64,000 bases of DNA from Edolisoma coerulescens (Eukaryota > Chordata > Aves > Passeriformes > Campephagidae). The notes beneath the pieces are model-generated. The model saw nothing but the letters and a program-made list of their open reading frames with translations. It was not told the origin of the DNA and searched no databases. Positions 1 to 12,500 of the stretch are shown in pieces. The position numbers and the translations under genes were made by a program. Within the stretch, counting starts at the first letter, position 1. Each line of letters starts with the position of its first letter. The stretch lies in assembly GCA_013397115.1 (NCBI GenBank), contig VWZW01007676.1, positions 108,288 to 172,287 of the forward strand. The letters are read 5' to 3'.

Positions 1-2
1 TA

Positions 3-84
3 AGGGAAGTCCCACCACAAGGAAGTGTTAAGCAGCTTGAAACAGCTCTAGTGCAAGAAGAAGCTCACAGTGAAAGGACTCAAG
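3..84 (+). pseudogene. Exon-like open segment at window edge, gene unidentified
   Basis: The third frame is open from the window start to a GTATAT splice-donor-like sequence at 85-90. The predicted 27-residue peptide is rich in Glu, Gln and Lys, as in a coiled coil (it includes KQLETALVQEEAHSERTQ). No family is recognised. It may be the first visible piece of the decayed gene suggested by the segments at 1.2, 2.9, 4.9 and 6.3 kb. A run this short can also occur by chance, so the call rests on composition, the donor-like end and the neighbours. Confidence 0.2.
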
Positions 85-1160
85 GTATATATGTCAACAC
101 AGCAAAATTATATTCAGATGGACAAAAAAATTATTATTGTTGTTTTTCCTGGGTGTCAGGATCTTAGTCACCACATGTAGCTGCGCTATTACCACTGAAG
201 CAGATCACAGGCCCCCAGGGTACATTCATGACAAACCCCTAGTATCCACATGCCCAAGACTTCTTTACTTCTTTACTTTTGAACTGTGAAGGTGCTTCTT
301 GAAAAGCATAATACAAGCCTGGAAGAACAATTCCTTTAGGAGATTTTTCTTGACTGCAGTTGTGTTGGGCAGCATGTTGCAAAGGGGAAGAAAATTAAAA
401 GAGTAAGTGTTGTAGCAGTACTTACGAGAAAAGAAATAGAAAGTGACGATGTAATCAGTCATTTGAAAGATGGAATCATGTCAAGAGGGTCTGTACAAGA
501 GTGAGTTTCTTTTGCTTTGGAGTGAATCGTGGAAAGTGTAGCAGTTAAAGTCCAAAGAATCTGTGGCCAGAGTCAGAAAAAGTACTCCCAGCAAACACCT
601 TCATTTGGAGACACATCCTCCCAGTTAAATATTTCTCCACTGAGAGCAGCATTGTAACACACAAATTCCTAGATTTGGTCCACATGACAGGGCTGTTGTT
701 GAGAGAAACCTTTGAGCATGTGAGTTGGACCTAGAGAACTAAGGCATCTGGTCTTCTTTGACACAGAGGAAAAACTCTCTGATGTTGAGTGATGACAAGA
801 GAACTTTTTTGAGGCCACTTCAAAAAAGGAAGGCTGTTAGATACCACATTACCACCAAAATAATCCCAGAAAGCAGAGAAATTTTGCCTGAAGACCCTTG
901 GAGATTTTAGTGGATGGGTGGCTGATGCACCAACAACTAATGGTTTGCAGGCCATGGCATCCCTGGGGCAGCTAACCCCAAGTGACTGAAGATGAGACAC
1001 ATCATTTCCTCACACAATTGAGTGACTTCTACATGCCTGATGAGGTTTTCCCTTTGACTCCAGCTATGAAGGTGTTGCCCATTCTGTGGCCCAGTGCTGG
1101 AAAGCTCAGGAAATCATATGACTTCCTGGCTGAAGGAAGCAGGAGGAAGTCCTCCCATGA

Positions 1161-1424
1161 CTAAAAGCAGTAAGGTGGAAGAAAGCCTCCTTTCTAATAG
1201 ATGAAAATCCTACTTCACAGTGTTTGGCTAATATTGTGGTCACCCAAGAGAAATGCAAAACATTCTTAGGAAAAGTAGTTGTCAAAGTGAAGCTGCAGTG
1301 AAACTTCCACCCAGCTTTCTGCAACTGCCAAAATACAGTTTCACCTTCCAACGTACCACCTATAATCAATGAAGAGAGAGAGAAACTTTTTAGAGGGCAG
1401 TTCTGGGCACTAGCAGCAGGGTCC
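1161..1424 (+). pseudogene. Decayed coding-like segment with one internal stop
   Basis: One plus-strand frame stays open for 46 codons (1161-1298), meets TGA at 1299-1301, then is open for another 41 codons to 1424. The peptide on either side looks like globular protein (for example LANIVVTQEKCKTFLGKVVV and NVPPIINEEREKLFRG). Another open piece lies just upstream in a different frame (982-1161, ending KSSHD). I do not recognise the family. The stop and the frame change fit a pseudogene, but chance open frames cannot be excluded without a protein search. Confidence 0.25.
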
Positions 1425-2867
1425 TGAACTATGCCTTTCTCTGACAGTGCCTATTTCCCATTGCTGACCATGGAGAGATCTGAGAGGTCAGCTTTGTGGT
1501 GGTGCTCTGTAGGAAGATGCCTTGAGGTTAAGTATTGTGGTAAGTTTTTGCAAAACCACAACTGTTTCCAGCTGAAACTGATCTGAAGTAACAGTGCCAC
1601 AAAACTTCCTTGACCTCTTGACAGGGAATACTTCATGTCTGTGCCCAATATATGATGCCCCTTTAGCTGAGGGACAGGCTCCTTGCATGTGGGTGCCTAG
1701 CTGAGTTGCAGAGAGCAAGGGGTCTCTTTGTGAAGACTTATTAAACCAGCACTTTTTTTTCTTCTGTCGTGTGTAAAATCTTCATGACTGGGAATGGCCT
1801 GAACCCAGGCAATGTCAGAGAGACAAAAGAGGCAAAATTGAAATGACATTAATTGGAAGCCACTCCAGAGTATTCTACAGAAAACCCTGTTACTGTGAAC
1901 CCAAGGCAGACCGCTCTGTAGGTCCTAGCAGCTCTCTTAGCCTGAGCACTTCTAAAGAGATTTATTGAAAGGTCTTACTTACACAAGCAAATGTCTTCCT
2001 CACCCTGTGGAGAAGTCTTCCAGTGGCAAGCCTTATGCAGGGGTCAAGGGAAAGCTAATTAAAGATTAAGACTATAGGGTTCGGCCTTGAGGAAAGGCTG
2101 CACAGAGTTTCCCAGCAACAGCAGACTTAACGAGGGGACTTCCAGCAAAGGTGAAATTTTCTTTCAACCCCAAGAAATTTTCTTTCAGCCACAGCACCAG
2201 GAGGTATTTGAATGTGAAGACAGCTCACAGAGAAGAGCAGAGAAATGTGTTTCATGCAGGTCTTGCACAACCAATTTCCACCTCTCATCCTCTTAATTAG
2301 GTCTTGTTCTCATGCATATGCAGTAGAAACATTTTGGTTTCTCTTCTGATCCATCATCTACTGATGAGACATGGTATACAGAGTCTCTGAGGGAAGGAAA
2401 GCCAATGACAAAATAGAGGGAAGGAGTTGTCATTTCAAGGAGTTCAGGCTGAAGTATGCTTTCCCTCTGGGTCATGAACGTGCCTGTCATGGCTGAGCAT
2501 GCCAGACTCACGTCTCTTATGTATGTGTATAATGTGCAGGGAATAAAAAGCTTGAGAGGTCCAGAAATACTGGTAGTGGCAGAAGGAGTCTTACTAACAC
2601 AAGTTTTGCAACTTCATCCAAATCATACAACCATGTGAGTTGACAAGAGGTTTTCTGGTGGTCTTTTGGCATCCTGTGGGAACTGAGTTTCTAGTTAGTG
2701 GAAGATCTGGCCAAAAACTAAGATAATTATGTTTACCATGGACTTTAAAGTTCTTCTTTGGTGGTTGCTTCAGCACAGATGTTTAGATCAGTAGAACAAT
2801 GGAGGTTAAACTGTCCTCTACTTTTTTGATGATGGCTGTGAATGAGAAAAGCTTTGCAGTGGTTTAG

Positions 2868-3095
2868 GTGGAAAGGTATATGGAGCATGAACCACCGTAC
2901 AGCATTTATGACAGCAAAGTATTTGACTTTCAGCCTCCAGAACCTGCCACTCTGGCCTTCTTGTGAGAGTCAAGACATACTAGGCCAAGTATGGTTGAAC
3001 ATGTTATCTACCTTCCAGCTTTGCACATCTTGTTTCCTGTATTACACTTGATTGAAACAGCAGTTTCAGAGAGTGGAGCATTACAAATGACACTG
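2868..3095 (+). pseudogene. Decayed coding-like segment with one internal stop
   Basis: A TTTAG, usable as a splice acceptor, directly precedes a frame that is open for 32 codons, has TGA at 2964-2966 and is then open for 43 codons to TAG at 3096. The first part contains DSKVFDFQPPEPATLAFL and the second contains a hydrophobic stretch with HVIYLPALHILFPVLHLIE. This is unusually protein-like for such AT-rich DNA. The gene is not recognised. It lies on the same strand as the segments at 1.2, 4.9 and 6.3 kb, which suggests a shared multi-exon origin. Confidence 0.28.
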
Positions 3096-4028
3096 TAGGT
3101 CTTTATACAAATATCTAATTTCAATTAAGATAGAAAGACATATAGTACATCTTTCCCTCAAGCCTCTTTCTTCAAACAGAGAAGAAGAGAAGTGCTAAAG
3201 AACCATTATATGCCACTGGTAAAATAAATTAACGATCTTTCCATTAGTCTGTCTTCTGTGTGTACCCCTGTAGTACGTGCAAATATTCCCAGTTAACAAT
3301 TATTGTGCTGTGAAAGGAAAGTAATTTACTTTGAAATAGGACAATTTGAAATGTAGTGCAACTATCCTACATGAATGTTGTGTTAGAAGCTTCACAGATA
3401 CCTCACACCATCCAACTTGCAGCTGTGCCTGAAGTTCTATTGCTGAAGTTTTTCACATCATAATCTCTACAGTCAAAACTAGAGAACTATTTTGCACATG
3501 TTTCAACTGGCCTAAACCTTGACAAACCAATTCTCAGACTGATAGCAAGAGCTAGATGGGACAAACATATTTTCATACAGAGGATGAGATATGTCAGACT
3601 GACAAAAGGATTTCTTTCTACAGCTCCCATCCTCCCATGCTGGGATGTGATGGTGGTATGAGAGGGCTGAGGGTGACAGAAGCCCACATTTCTGGTTATT
3701 GAACACTACAAGGCTTTAGAAAATATTCGTTTGAAAAATCATTTCAGGAAATTTTCTTTCTATCTTGGCCCCAGCTCCTCACCGTAGTAGAACTATCCTT
3801 TAGTTTATGTGAAATAATTTTTTTAAAAGGAAATTTTAAAAAGTAGTCTTGAATATAAACACACAAGTATTGCCACAATAGAGAGACTAGCCTTTGACAG
3901 GGAAGCAGTGCGAATGGGAGGTTATTGGGAGGGTGCAGAAAACCTCTTCTTAAGGCAGGTCTGATAGAGAGGAATTCATGGCATGGACCTGCACTTTCAA
4001 CATCCCAAGTCCAACTTTCTGCTGAGGA

Positions 4029-4640
4029 ATACACCTGATGCAGGTAGCTCGGTTTGTAAGCTGCAGTTCAAGATGCAGATTGAGCTCTGGGTGAGAGCCC
4101 AGAGAGACAAGAGGCTGTGAACTGCCAATCCTTCACATAACAAGGGGTGCAAAGACTAGTAGCCAGGCAGGTGAATGGACACTGATAGACACAGCAGGAG
4201 CCGAAGTCTCGAGAAGAGCGAGACTTGCCCGCACGTAGATTGTGAGGGGGGTCTTTTGTTGGGGGCTCTCCCCGGAGGCACCACCTCGAGCTGCTTCTTC
4301 TATTACTGTGCCATAAATAAATTGCTTCATGGACATCTGAGACTGCTATGGGAAACCTGCGGTCTGAACCAGTAAGGAAACCCGGTCTGCCTGCATGATT
4401 GGGGTGTGTCAAGCAAGGCACCCGTTGGCTCACTGCAGCCACCAACTGTGAAGGTGTTTCAGTCCCAGCAGTGAAAGTCTCTGGCTATTGGGAATGTGAC
4501 TGCTAAAGTGTCTGCCAGTGGTCAGACCGGGATGTTTCCTTAACACTCTCAGGACCGGCAGGAATATAGGAGCTGAATGCCCATTGATTTTCAAGAAGGG
4601 AGAGGTTTTACTAATAAGCCATGGTGGTTTTTTTCTCTTT
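4029..4640 (+). mobile_element. LTR of family B (degenerate, ends approximate)
   Basis: The block aligns by eye with the interrupted element at about 20.0-20.36 plus 21.57-21.8 kb. Shared tracts include an ACTGTGCCAT..AAATTGCTT region and the downstream GGCTCACTG..GCTGCCA region. A polyadenylation signal AATAAA is at 4316-4321 within the first shared tract, as expected near the R/U5 border of an LTR read on the plus strand. No internal viral genes flank it, so it is probably a solo LTR. I could not fix its TG and CA ends or a target duplication, so the coordinates are approximate. Confidence 0.55.
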
Positions 4641-4859
4641 CTAGGTAGTAAATGTTGCAAGAAGATCCCTATGAAAATCTATGGATTTTCAAAAAATCTG
4701 AGGACTGTTATGGCCTAAGTACTAGAAAGGGATAAGCAATCCAGGGTATTTACTGTTTGAAGTTGCCAGATCTGAGCAATCAGTGGAGAAAAGAAGAAAA
4801 CATGCCTAAAGCCATCTGAACATGTTGTTCTGCAATTAGCAGTAAAAGTTTAAAAATGA

Positions 4860-5108
4860 GGTGTTTTTGGAAAACTCCTTGAGATCTGCCAAATAATGCC
4901 AGAGTCACTTCTTCAATCATTGAGGTATTTCAGGAAGGTTACTACGAGTGAAGTGGAGTCAGGTCTTCCAGAGTTATACGAACACATTGAGGCTCTTAAT
5001 TAAAGGAACAATCCAGAAGATTTCCACGCAGTATATAATGTGGAAGAATTGTCAGAAATGTCTGTTGGACTGACAAATAAAAAGTTGTCTGTTCAATATA
5101 TATCTATA
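4860..5108 (+). pseudogene. Decayed coding-like segment with one internal stop
   Basis: The frame is open from 4860 to 5000 (47 codons), has TAA at 5001-5003, and continues open for 35 more codons to TAG at 5109. The translation before the stop includes EICQIMPESLLQSLRYF and TTSEVESGLPELYEHIEALN. After the stop it includes NPEDFHAVYNVEELSEM. The amphipathic, acidic, Leu-rich composition on both sides of a single stop is what an inactivated helical exon would look like. No family is assigned, and no clear splice sites bound it. Confidence 0.33.
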
Positions 5109-6305
5109 TAGAAAGTGAGTATCTCAGAACATTCTGAAGACTTTCTCTTAGTTTAGTGGCTTTGGTTACTGGCGTCTTCCCTTGAATGATCATTGTTCTT
5201 ACCTTGTGTATATCCTTTGTTTTAGAAAAAAGATGGGACATAGTGGACTTGTGAATATGTTCTTGCTACACGTTTTTGATGACAATGTACAAGATAGATG
5301 CAAAATCATCCTAGTGAGTATTAACTACTTATATGACTATGTTTGAATATGCAAAATATCTTCATTGTGTTGCTAAAGGTACAGTGAATAAGGCTTGAAA
5401 TTTCCTTGGATATTAACTATTTATTTTAAGGCATTAACAGGATGTAAGTCTTGAATTTATAAATATGCATATAAGCTCCAGAATTCAAAATGTCGTAATT
5501 AAGTTAACTAAGACAGAAAAAAGGAATTTGAGTATTGTCTGGTTCTGGATGGTATGACAGCCATCTCTACTCAGACAAGGCAAATCTACTATAGCAGTAG
5601 CTTTCAGTCAAATCACATTTGTTTTGATGCAAGTTCTGTTCCCATAAACATATTTATAATACATACATGAAGAGTGTCTAGGAGGGCCATCTTATAACAA
5701 CTAGAGACTCCATCTTTATGCATACTTCCACAAAATCTGTCTTGTACATGAAGTTCATGCAAACCTACTGGGTAGGCAGTGTAAGAAGTCCACTCACTCC
5801 TGTGAAGGTGGGCTCATATCTTAATACATTAGTATGGCTGTGAGAGGCTGTGAGAGGCTTTCTGCTGTAGTGTATGGACAGCTGACATGCCTGACAAAGT
5901 CAATCATGTTCTGGAACAACACAGGGCTATGTGATGTACTACATATAACATGAAGAGAATGTAGGAATCCAGAGTCTGAATTGCTAACGGTGACTTCAAA
6001 ATGTATTCACAACTATTGTCCATTTTATTTGGGGTCTTGCTTCTGAGGCTAATGTAATAATTTAAATCCTGAAACTGAACTTTCAGAGATAAGCACCAAA
6101 TATTGTGAAAATTCCTGAAAACATGACCTCTGGCATCACCATGTTTAAGCTGGCTCTGCAGTTTTATATTGGTATACCCACAATATTTTTATACATCATT
6201 ATTTAGAAAATCTTTCATCAAAAAGGTATGTGCTGACATGTTCCCTGTTTTCTACTTTCTTTTACTTTTGATTTTAAAAGGTAGTGTGTCATAAATGTTA
6301 TCTGA

Positions 6306-6622
6306 AGGCCAGATTCTGAATTCTTGGTTCGTATTGAAGAACACCTTCAGAACCTCCAACAATACCAGAAAAGTCAGGCTTTAGCTGAAGAAGGCTACTA
6401 AATCAGTCTGAGGGAACAAGAATTAATTATCTACCAGGTTAATGTACTCCAGAACTTGAAGACAGTTCATGTTGCCAAAACTGAATGGTTAAATTTTTCG
6501 ATTTCTTTGCAGGCGTTTGGTGATTTCATGCATGTCAAAAAGCATGACTCTGAGGCCCAAAGGATTTGACAATATGATCCAACAGCATCAATGTCAATGA
6601 TACATGAAAGGAGACTAAACTG
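6306..6622 (+). pseudogene. Decayed coding-like segment ending at a splice-donor-like GTAAGG
   Basis: One frame runs for about 106 codons with only two stops, TAA at 6399-6401 and TGA at 6567-6569. It ends at TG/GTAAGG (6621-6628), a good donor match. The peptide starts with a helical, Glu/Gln-rich part (IEEHLQNLQQYQKSQALAEE), passes through LREQELIIYQVNVLQNLK and ends in YDPTASMSMIHERRLNW. A TTTCTTTGCAG at about 6503-6513 could be an acceptor inside the run. This is the strongest sign in the window of a lost host gene. Identity is unknown. Confidence 0.35.
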
Positions 6623-6626
6623 GTAA

Positions 6627-9507
6627 GGAAACAAAGACTGCTTGTACAGGCTTTTTCTAATGCTAATTCCTGTATTACCAGGATAATTTTATTCAAGTAT
6701 TACAGTATGAGAAAAAAAACTCTGTCCTGGCAATTGAAAGTTTATATCAGGATATTATTCATTTTAATATATCAAATGTATACAATACAAGAAACTGTTG
6801 AAAAACCCAGACTGGAAAGTCCCAGGCCAAACCATATACCTCAAGACTGAAACTGATTTTAATTCCAAGAATAAGTAGCTGACAAAGACCACTTTCATAG
6901 ATTAATATTTTTTGCCTGGGTTTTACGTATCTGGAAGAAATACACACAGCAATGGTTATGCATTGATCAAACTTTTATTGTGCCAGCTGTACTTCATAGA
7001 CCTGAAAAAGTGATTCAAGCAAAACAAAAGAGAACATAAAAGCACAACTCTAATAGTTTTAAATCCCAAAGAGGCAATTACAAGTTTGATTCCAGTCATG
7101 CGGCTGGACTACATTGGAAAACTAAACACTTTACCCATATTAAGTAGATATGAAAGCTTGGACTAGGACTGTAAATAATAAATCCATCCTGCAATTTTAT
7201 TTGCCAAGTACCGCCCTTTTAATAAGTTGGGAAAATACAGCAATAAAATTCACACTAATTCATGTGTAAAAGGTAGTTTAACAGAGCTGAAATGTGTTGA
7301 AACTTTTTTTTTTTAATGAGAAAAGTAAATTGTGCAATAACTAATCATTTAAATAAACCATCTGAAAAGTGAATTAAAGTAATGTTGCAACAGGAATGAA
7401 TTATAATAATTCTTTAGCCTTTGTGAATTATAATTCTTTATAATTTGTGAATGTGTTAGGGTATTGTATATACAGTGTTATATATTTAGAATATTTCTTG
7501 GCCTATAAAGAAAAGCCTGGCAATTGCAGTACATATTTATCTTCTCTCTGTGGGCTAAGGAGAAGGGTAAAGGGCAGGGCACCGCAGGATGCAACAAACC
7601 ACCCAAACAATGATGTGAAGATGGACCAAGGTTTGAAACCCTAGCAATGCAGATGGCAACTGGCTGGTGAGGATAGAGGGAAAGGAGAAACACAGCTACC
7701 TTTGTGTGCACTGTTTCCCAAAAGCAGCCTTTTAATTCAGGGTACATAAGCAGGGTCTTTACCCTCATATAAATTTGATGCTTGGAGTGTAAGCTAGTTC
7801 TGTGGGCTGTTCAGTAGGTACTCACATATCTGGAGGGCAATTTAACCCACAGAAACTACTTCAGGCTGAGATGGATCATCATTCTCCACTGAGCATTGAG
7901 ACACCCTATATGCGTGCTTTCAACCGCACATCTTCATTTTAGATGTCTAAAGTTAGGTAAATGAGTCCTTCCCTTGATAGATATAATAAAAGCGATCCAT
8001 CTCTTCTCTGCTTTTCCTCATGTGCTGGGCTTAGAGGCGGACAGAGCAAGTTGAGGCAGTTACTGGGCTGTTTGGAGCAGTTTTGCATGTGTCTGGGGTA
8101 AAGTCTTCCTCGTAGTTCTCTCTGGATGTAGTAAGGCCTAGACAAACACCAGTGTTTGGAGAGGAGGGGGGTGGAAGGAGGTATCTAATCATACATCTGT
8201 TCTCCAACATTTTGGCTCTCAGAATTAAAGTAAAATTTTAAAAAATTAAATAGAAAATGATAGGCAAAAATAGGCAGATCATGAGAAAAGGAAGAAAGAC
8301 ACAATATAAGTCCTCTATTATAATTTTAATTCTTTGCTTTCTCTTCTGGAAAACATAGGTACATTGAAAAAAACAATAAAGCCTGCTTGTAAGAAAGATC
8401 AGTTCTTATTATTCTCATCTAACCTGAAACAGTTCTGGGGGAAAAAATGTTTTCTTGAAATGTTCCCTTTTGATATTTTTGAGAAAAATATTTTACTATA
8501 ATTCAAGACAATTATTTTATCACATTATTTTAGGTAATTTATAGTTTAAAGTGTGAAAAATTAACAACAACAGCAAAAAAAGAGATAATATTTACATGAA
8601 TATTTTAACAATTTAATCTTAGGGACTTCTACTCATGTGTCTTCTTGAACAGCATTATTTTCCAGGTTTTTGGCTTTTTACCAAAATTCTGAAACTTGTG
8701 TGACAGGAACAAACATTTGTGACTTAGCTTAATGCTTAAAATCTAAAAAGGTCTGTGGTAGAAATTATAGTCAGTGCTGCACTTGGTCAGATTTTGGGTG
8801 TACTTTATTTAACTGGGCTGGTGCTGCTTTCGTCAGGACCCTGAGTTTGCCGCTTCTCTTTTGCAGAGGCTGGTCCAGAAGAACAATGTTAAGTACACCC
8901 TAACATTTTTAAGGCCACATTTCCTGATAAGTATGCTTCAGAGTGGTATTTGCTACTATTTGGCCTTAACATTTGAGGACACAGCTGTTTGCTCAGGCAG
9001 TGGTGTGTGAAGTGGCAGATAGAAGAAGAGCGTTTCATGCTTAGCTTGTCTGAAGTTGCTTGTGCATATATTTAAAGTTGGTGACTAACACCTCCACCGA
9101 CAACAAGGAAGAAACCAGAGTGGAATCTACAGCCGAGGTCTGCAGGGATATTGGCAGACACGGACTCAGGTGTTATGAACATGACTGGTGCCACCTATGG
9201 GCAGGTAGAAGAACAGTAGCAGGCAGACCTGGGATGCACTTTACTGACAGGAGCACCACAACATTTGCTGGACTTTGGCAGCAGGGGTAATTGGCTGTAG
9301 TATTTGCATAGTTTATAAACGGGTGGTATTTCTTTATCCTTCTCTGTTGTTTTTTTTCCAGTACGGACGTACTACTGCTCTAGCCAGTGACTTGAAGCTG
9401 CAAAATTAAATCGGGGAATGTAGATAATTGAAAAGGAAATATTATAAAATAATGGTTTCCTTCAGAGCAAAAAACCCCAAACGCCTATTGTATCACATAT
9501 TTACACT
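6627..9507. other. No recognisable gene; AT-rich single-copy DNA
   Basis: Only short chance open frames are present. A pyrimidine tract with CAG at about 8855-8865 is followed by roughly 48 open codons, and an open stretch of about 70 codons lies at 9080-9290. Neither shows a recognisable motif or a partner, so neither is called as an exon. Confidence 0.6.
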
Positions 9508-9581
9508 ATAGCCAGGAGGTGGACTCGATCTGATGGGTCCCTTCCAACACAGCATATTCTAAGGTATCATATTCTATGATC
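9508..9581 (+). mobile_element. CR1 LINE 3' tail
   Basis: The stretch GAGGTGGACTCGATCTGATG followed by GGTCCCTTCCAACACAGCATATTCT and a final ATTCTATGAT is the standard avian CR1 3' terminus. In it, a 'ttggactagatgatct..ggtcccttccaacc'-type sequence leads into octamer repeats. The fragment is about 74 bp, severely 5'-truncated, as most CR1 copies are, and contains no coding sequence. Confidence 0.85.
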
Positions 9582-12500
9582 AAGGAATCTACAATCATCC
9601 TGAGATGAAGGTCATGTACTGAAGATTAGATATTCCTTTGTAACAGGAGCAAAATAGACTTAAGAAGCTGAACTGCAGCTGACCAAGAAGGAAAAACAAA
9701 ACTTGAAACCAGACTAGGGACACAGTGAGATTTAGGGAAAATTTTAGGGCTCTTCTACCTTTTGCAGCCATATTATGCTTTTTATTGTTATTAAAACCTA
9801 AAAATATTTCAGGCCAAATAAAATACTGGTACGACACTTTTTTTGCAATTAGGTAAGAATAATGCAAGGATCCTCATAGGCTTGACTTCTAGCCCCAGGC
9901 ATTATTCCCACTTACAAACTTTATCAGTTTCTGTAGATTTTAAATCACATTGTCTTTCCTCTTTTCTGTGAAAGACCTAGAGGATCAAGCAGGATAACAA
10001 GAAACTCAGATCATGATAAAACTTGACAGAGAGGTTTCTTGATTCCACTTCATGGAACCCTATGAAGATTTGAGGCCAAACATGTTGGCAGCTGCATAAC
10101 CAGCCCCTGTTTTCCTGGTCAGGAGAAGTACTGACATCGTTGAATTCTGAATGTTCCCAAAGAACTGTTACCTGTGGACTTAGGCAAGCTCAGTGCAGCT
10201 AAGATGAGAACAAAAGTGATGCCTGTTGTAAAATTAAATTGATTTTATGGGAAATTAATTCAATATAAAAAAAGAAATATATTAATTTCAACTATAGTTT
10301 TTTCAATTATATTTATTATAATAATAATTGCTTAAAATTTTTGAGTGGAAATGTGAGTCTGAAGTTTACTTTGTCCTAGGTTGCTGCTGTTAGCAGCTTA
10401 AAACAGAGTTTCAAAAACTGTTTTGCAATGTTTTTTCAGTATACCTCCAGTGTGTTGTCATTTTTCTTTACTGTTTCGTTCTGTCTCTGTAAAGGAATGT
10501 GATATGGCACCCATGAGATTTTGTGTTGCCTTGCCTTGCTCCCCAGTGTCATGGTGCTAACCTTCGGTCACTCTTAAACTCTATGCTCCAATTCCATTTG
10601 TTGATGGGTACATACACATATGCCTCATAATGCTAGGGTTAAGATAAAAAGATTTCACTTCTCTAAAGAACATCCTCCCTATTTGACACTTTCTCTGTTG
10701 CTGCTTTTTATTATCTGTGTAAAGTGTATTATTGCTTGTAAGATAAGATGAGATGAAACCAGAATGGCAGTCCTTTTGTGAAGTTTCAAGATTTCAGTCT
10801 CTTCTCTGTTAATCTCATCTCCACTCATATCTTCAGCTGATGAAACTTTGGATATGGTTTTCCTTTTTTTTCTGTGCCTTTTAAACCAGTTGGGCTACTG
10901 TTTTGTTGGTGAGGATAAGTAGATGCCTTCTAGCTTGCGAAATAAGGAAGAGTGATCCTCATATCTGTAGTAAGCACAAGTGATAAATTTAGTAGAGTTG
11001 CTGTTAAGTATCACTGTCTGGATTTAAATATTTGGACAAAGATTAGCTGCCAGAACAAAATAAGTAGCAGGAATGTTTAATCAATATCTATCATTCCTAC
11101 GGGTCTGATACTGCTTTTTTTGTTTAAATAGAGACACAATGCCTGCTGAGTACTATAACTCTCTTAAAATTTTGATAGCTTTAAGCAAAATCCAATTCAT
11201 ATCTTGCTGCATAATTGGGAACGAAGACAAGAGAGTTGAATCTACACATTGTAGGTAGATAGATACTTTACAGACTCTTTAAAAATTATGTTGGGGCATG
11301 ACTTTCAAAAATACAGACATTTGGTCACTAGAGGGAGACACAGTCGTGTATAACAAAAATTTTCACATTGGGGAGGCAGATACTAACCAGGCTGGAGTGC
11401 TACTGCCCAAGTAAAAGGCTGCTGATTTGGTAAGTATCTGGGGGCCATGGGGATTGGAGACAGTGCAAGAACCCTTCATGGATCTGCCTGATCCTCCACG
11501 ATTGCATCAGCAATTCCTTTTCATAAACACATCTGACCTGGGCCCCAGTGAGATCACCTTCAACTTAAGTGAGCAGAAAAGGCTTTTACCTCATTTTCAG
11601 CCAGTGCTGGTCGGTGCTATATTGCTCATCTTTCTCAATAAACCTGTTGGGTATTACCTAATTTCTCACCCAGAGTGATATGACTGGGTGGAGAAGAGGA
11701 AGGGCAATGAAGAAAGCCCTGTGTCTCCTTGGGAGCTTTTCTACTATCAGAAGTGGGCTGGCACACCTTATTAGCTCCTAATGTATGCTGCCAGTAACTA
11801 CCAATTCCCCCACAGTTGCATTTGGGCTGAACAGAGATGCTGCTTGGGGGAAACCAATGAGGATGTGCAGAGAAGGTTCCTGGACCATTTGTTGGCATGG
11901 GTGGGAGAAGACCTGTTTTTGTCTTGGTGGAAGACCCTGTAGGGGACAATCTGTACAACTGTTTGGCTGGAGAAAGTGGTATGCAAGGCTAAATTGGCAG
12001 GGTCTCACCACAGAGAGTTGCTTCAAAATGAAAGCTAAGGTGCAAACATTAGAGGCAGATTTTGTGCCCACTGGAAAGTGCTTTGATCAAAGCACCAAGC
12101 CCAGCGTGAAGCCTGCATAAGTGCTGTTATTCATCCAAAAACCAAACAGAGCAAACCAAAGGCCCTGTCTACACTGGGATCAGGATTGGGCTAGCATCAA
12201 CCATGTTGCTGCTGATAAAACCACAGGGAAACATCTCTACATCTGGAGTTTCTCTTCAGTGTTAATTCATTCTGGGATGCTGTTTAATAATGTATTAAAC
12301 TAGGGTATTGCAAATGTGTGGTAAACGACATTTTTTTACCATTACATTAATAATAGGTGTTATTTATTCTTTAATGCCCAGAAACACCTTACTGACCTGT
12401 TAATGTTAATATTCCCTCCAAAGAAATGTTTATGGAATCATTAGCTCTGGTTATTTCTCACATATTTTTCACAAAGCTTCTGAGTCATGGTTTCAAGTCT

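Noticed and set aside
8861..9290. Acceptor-like CTTTTGCAG followed by open codons, and a 76-codon frame at 9060-9290
   Set aside because: The two are in different frames, contain stops nearby, show no donor and match nothing recognised.
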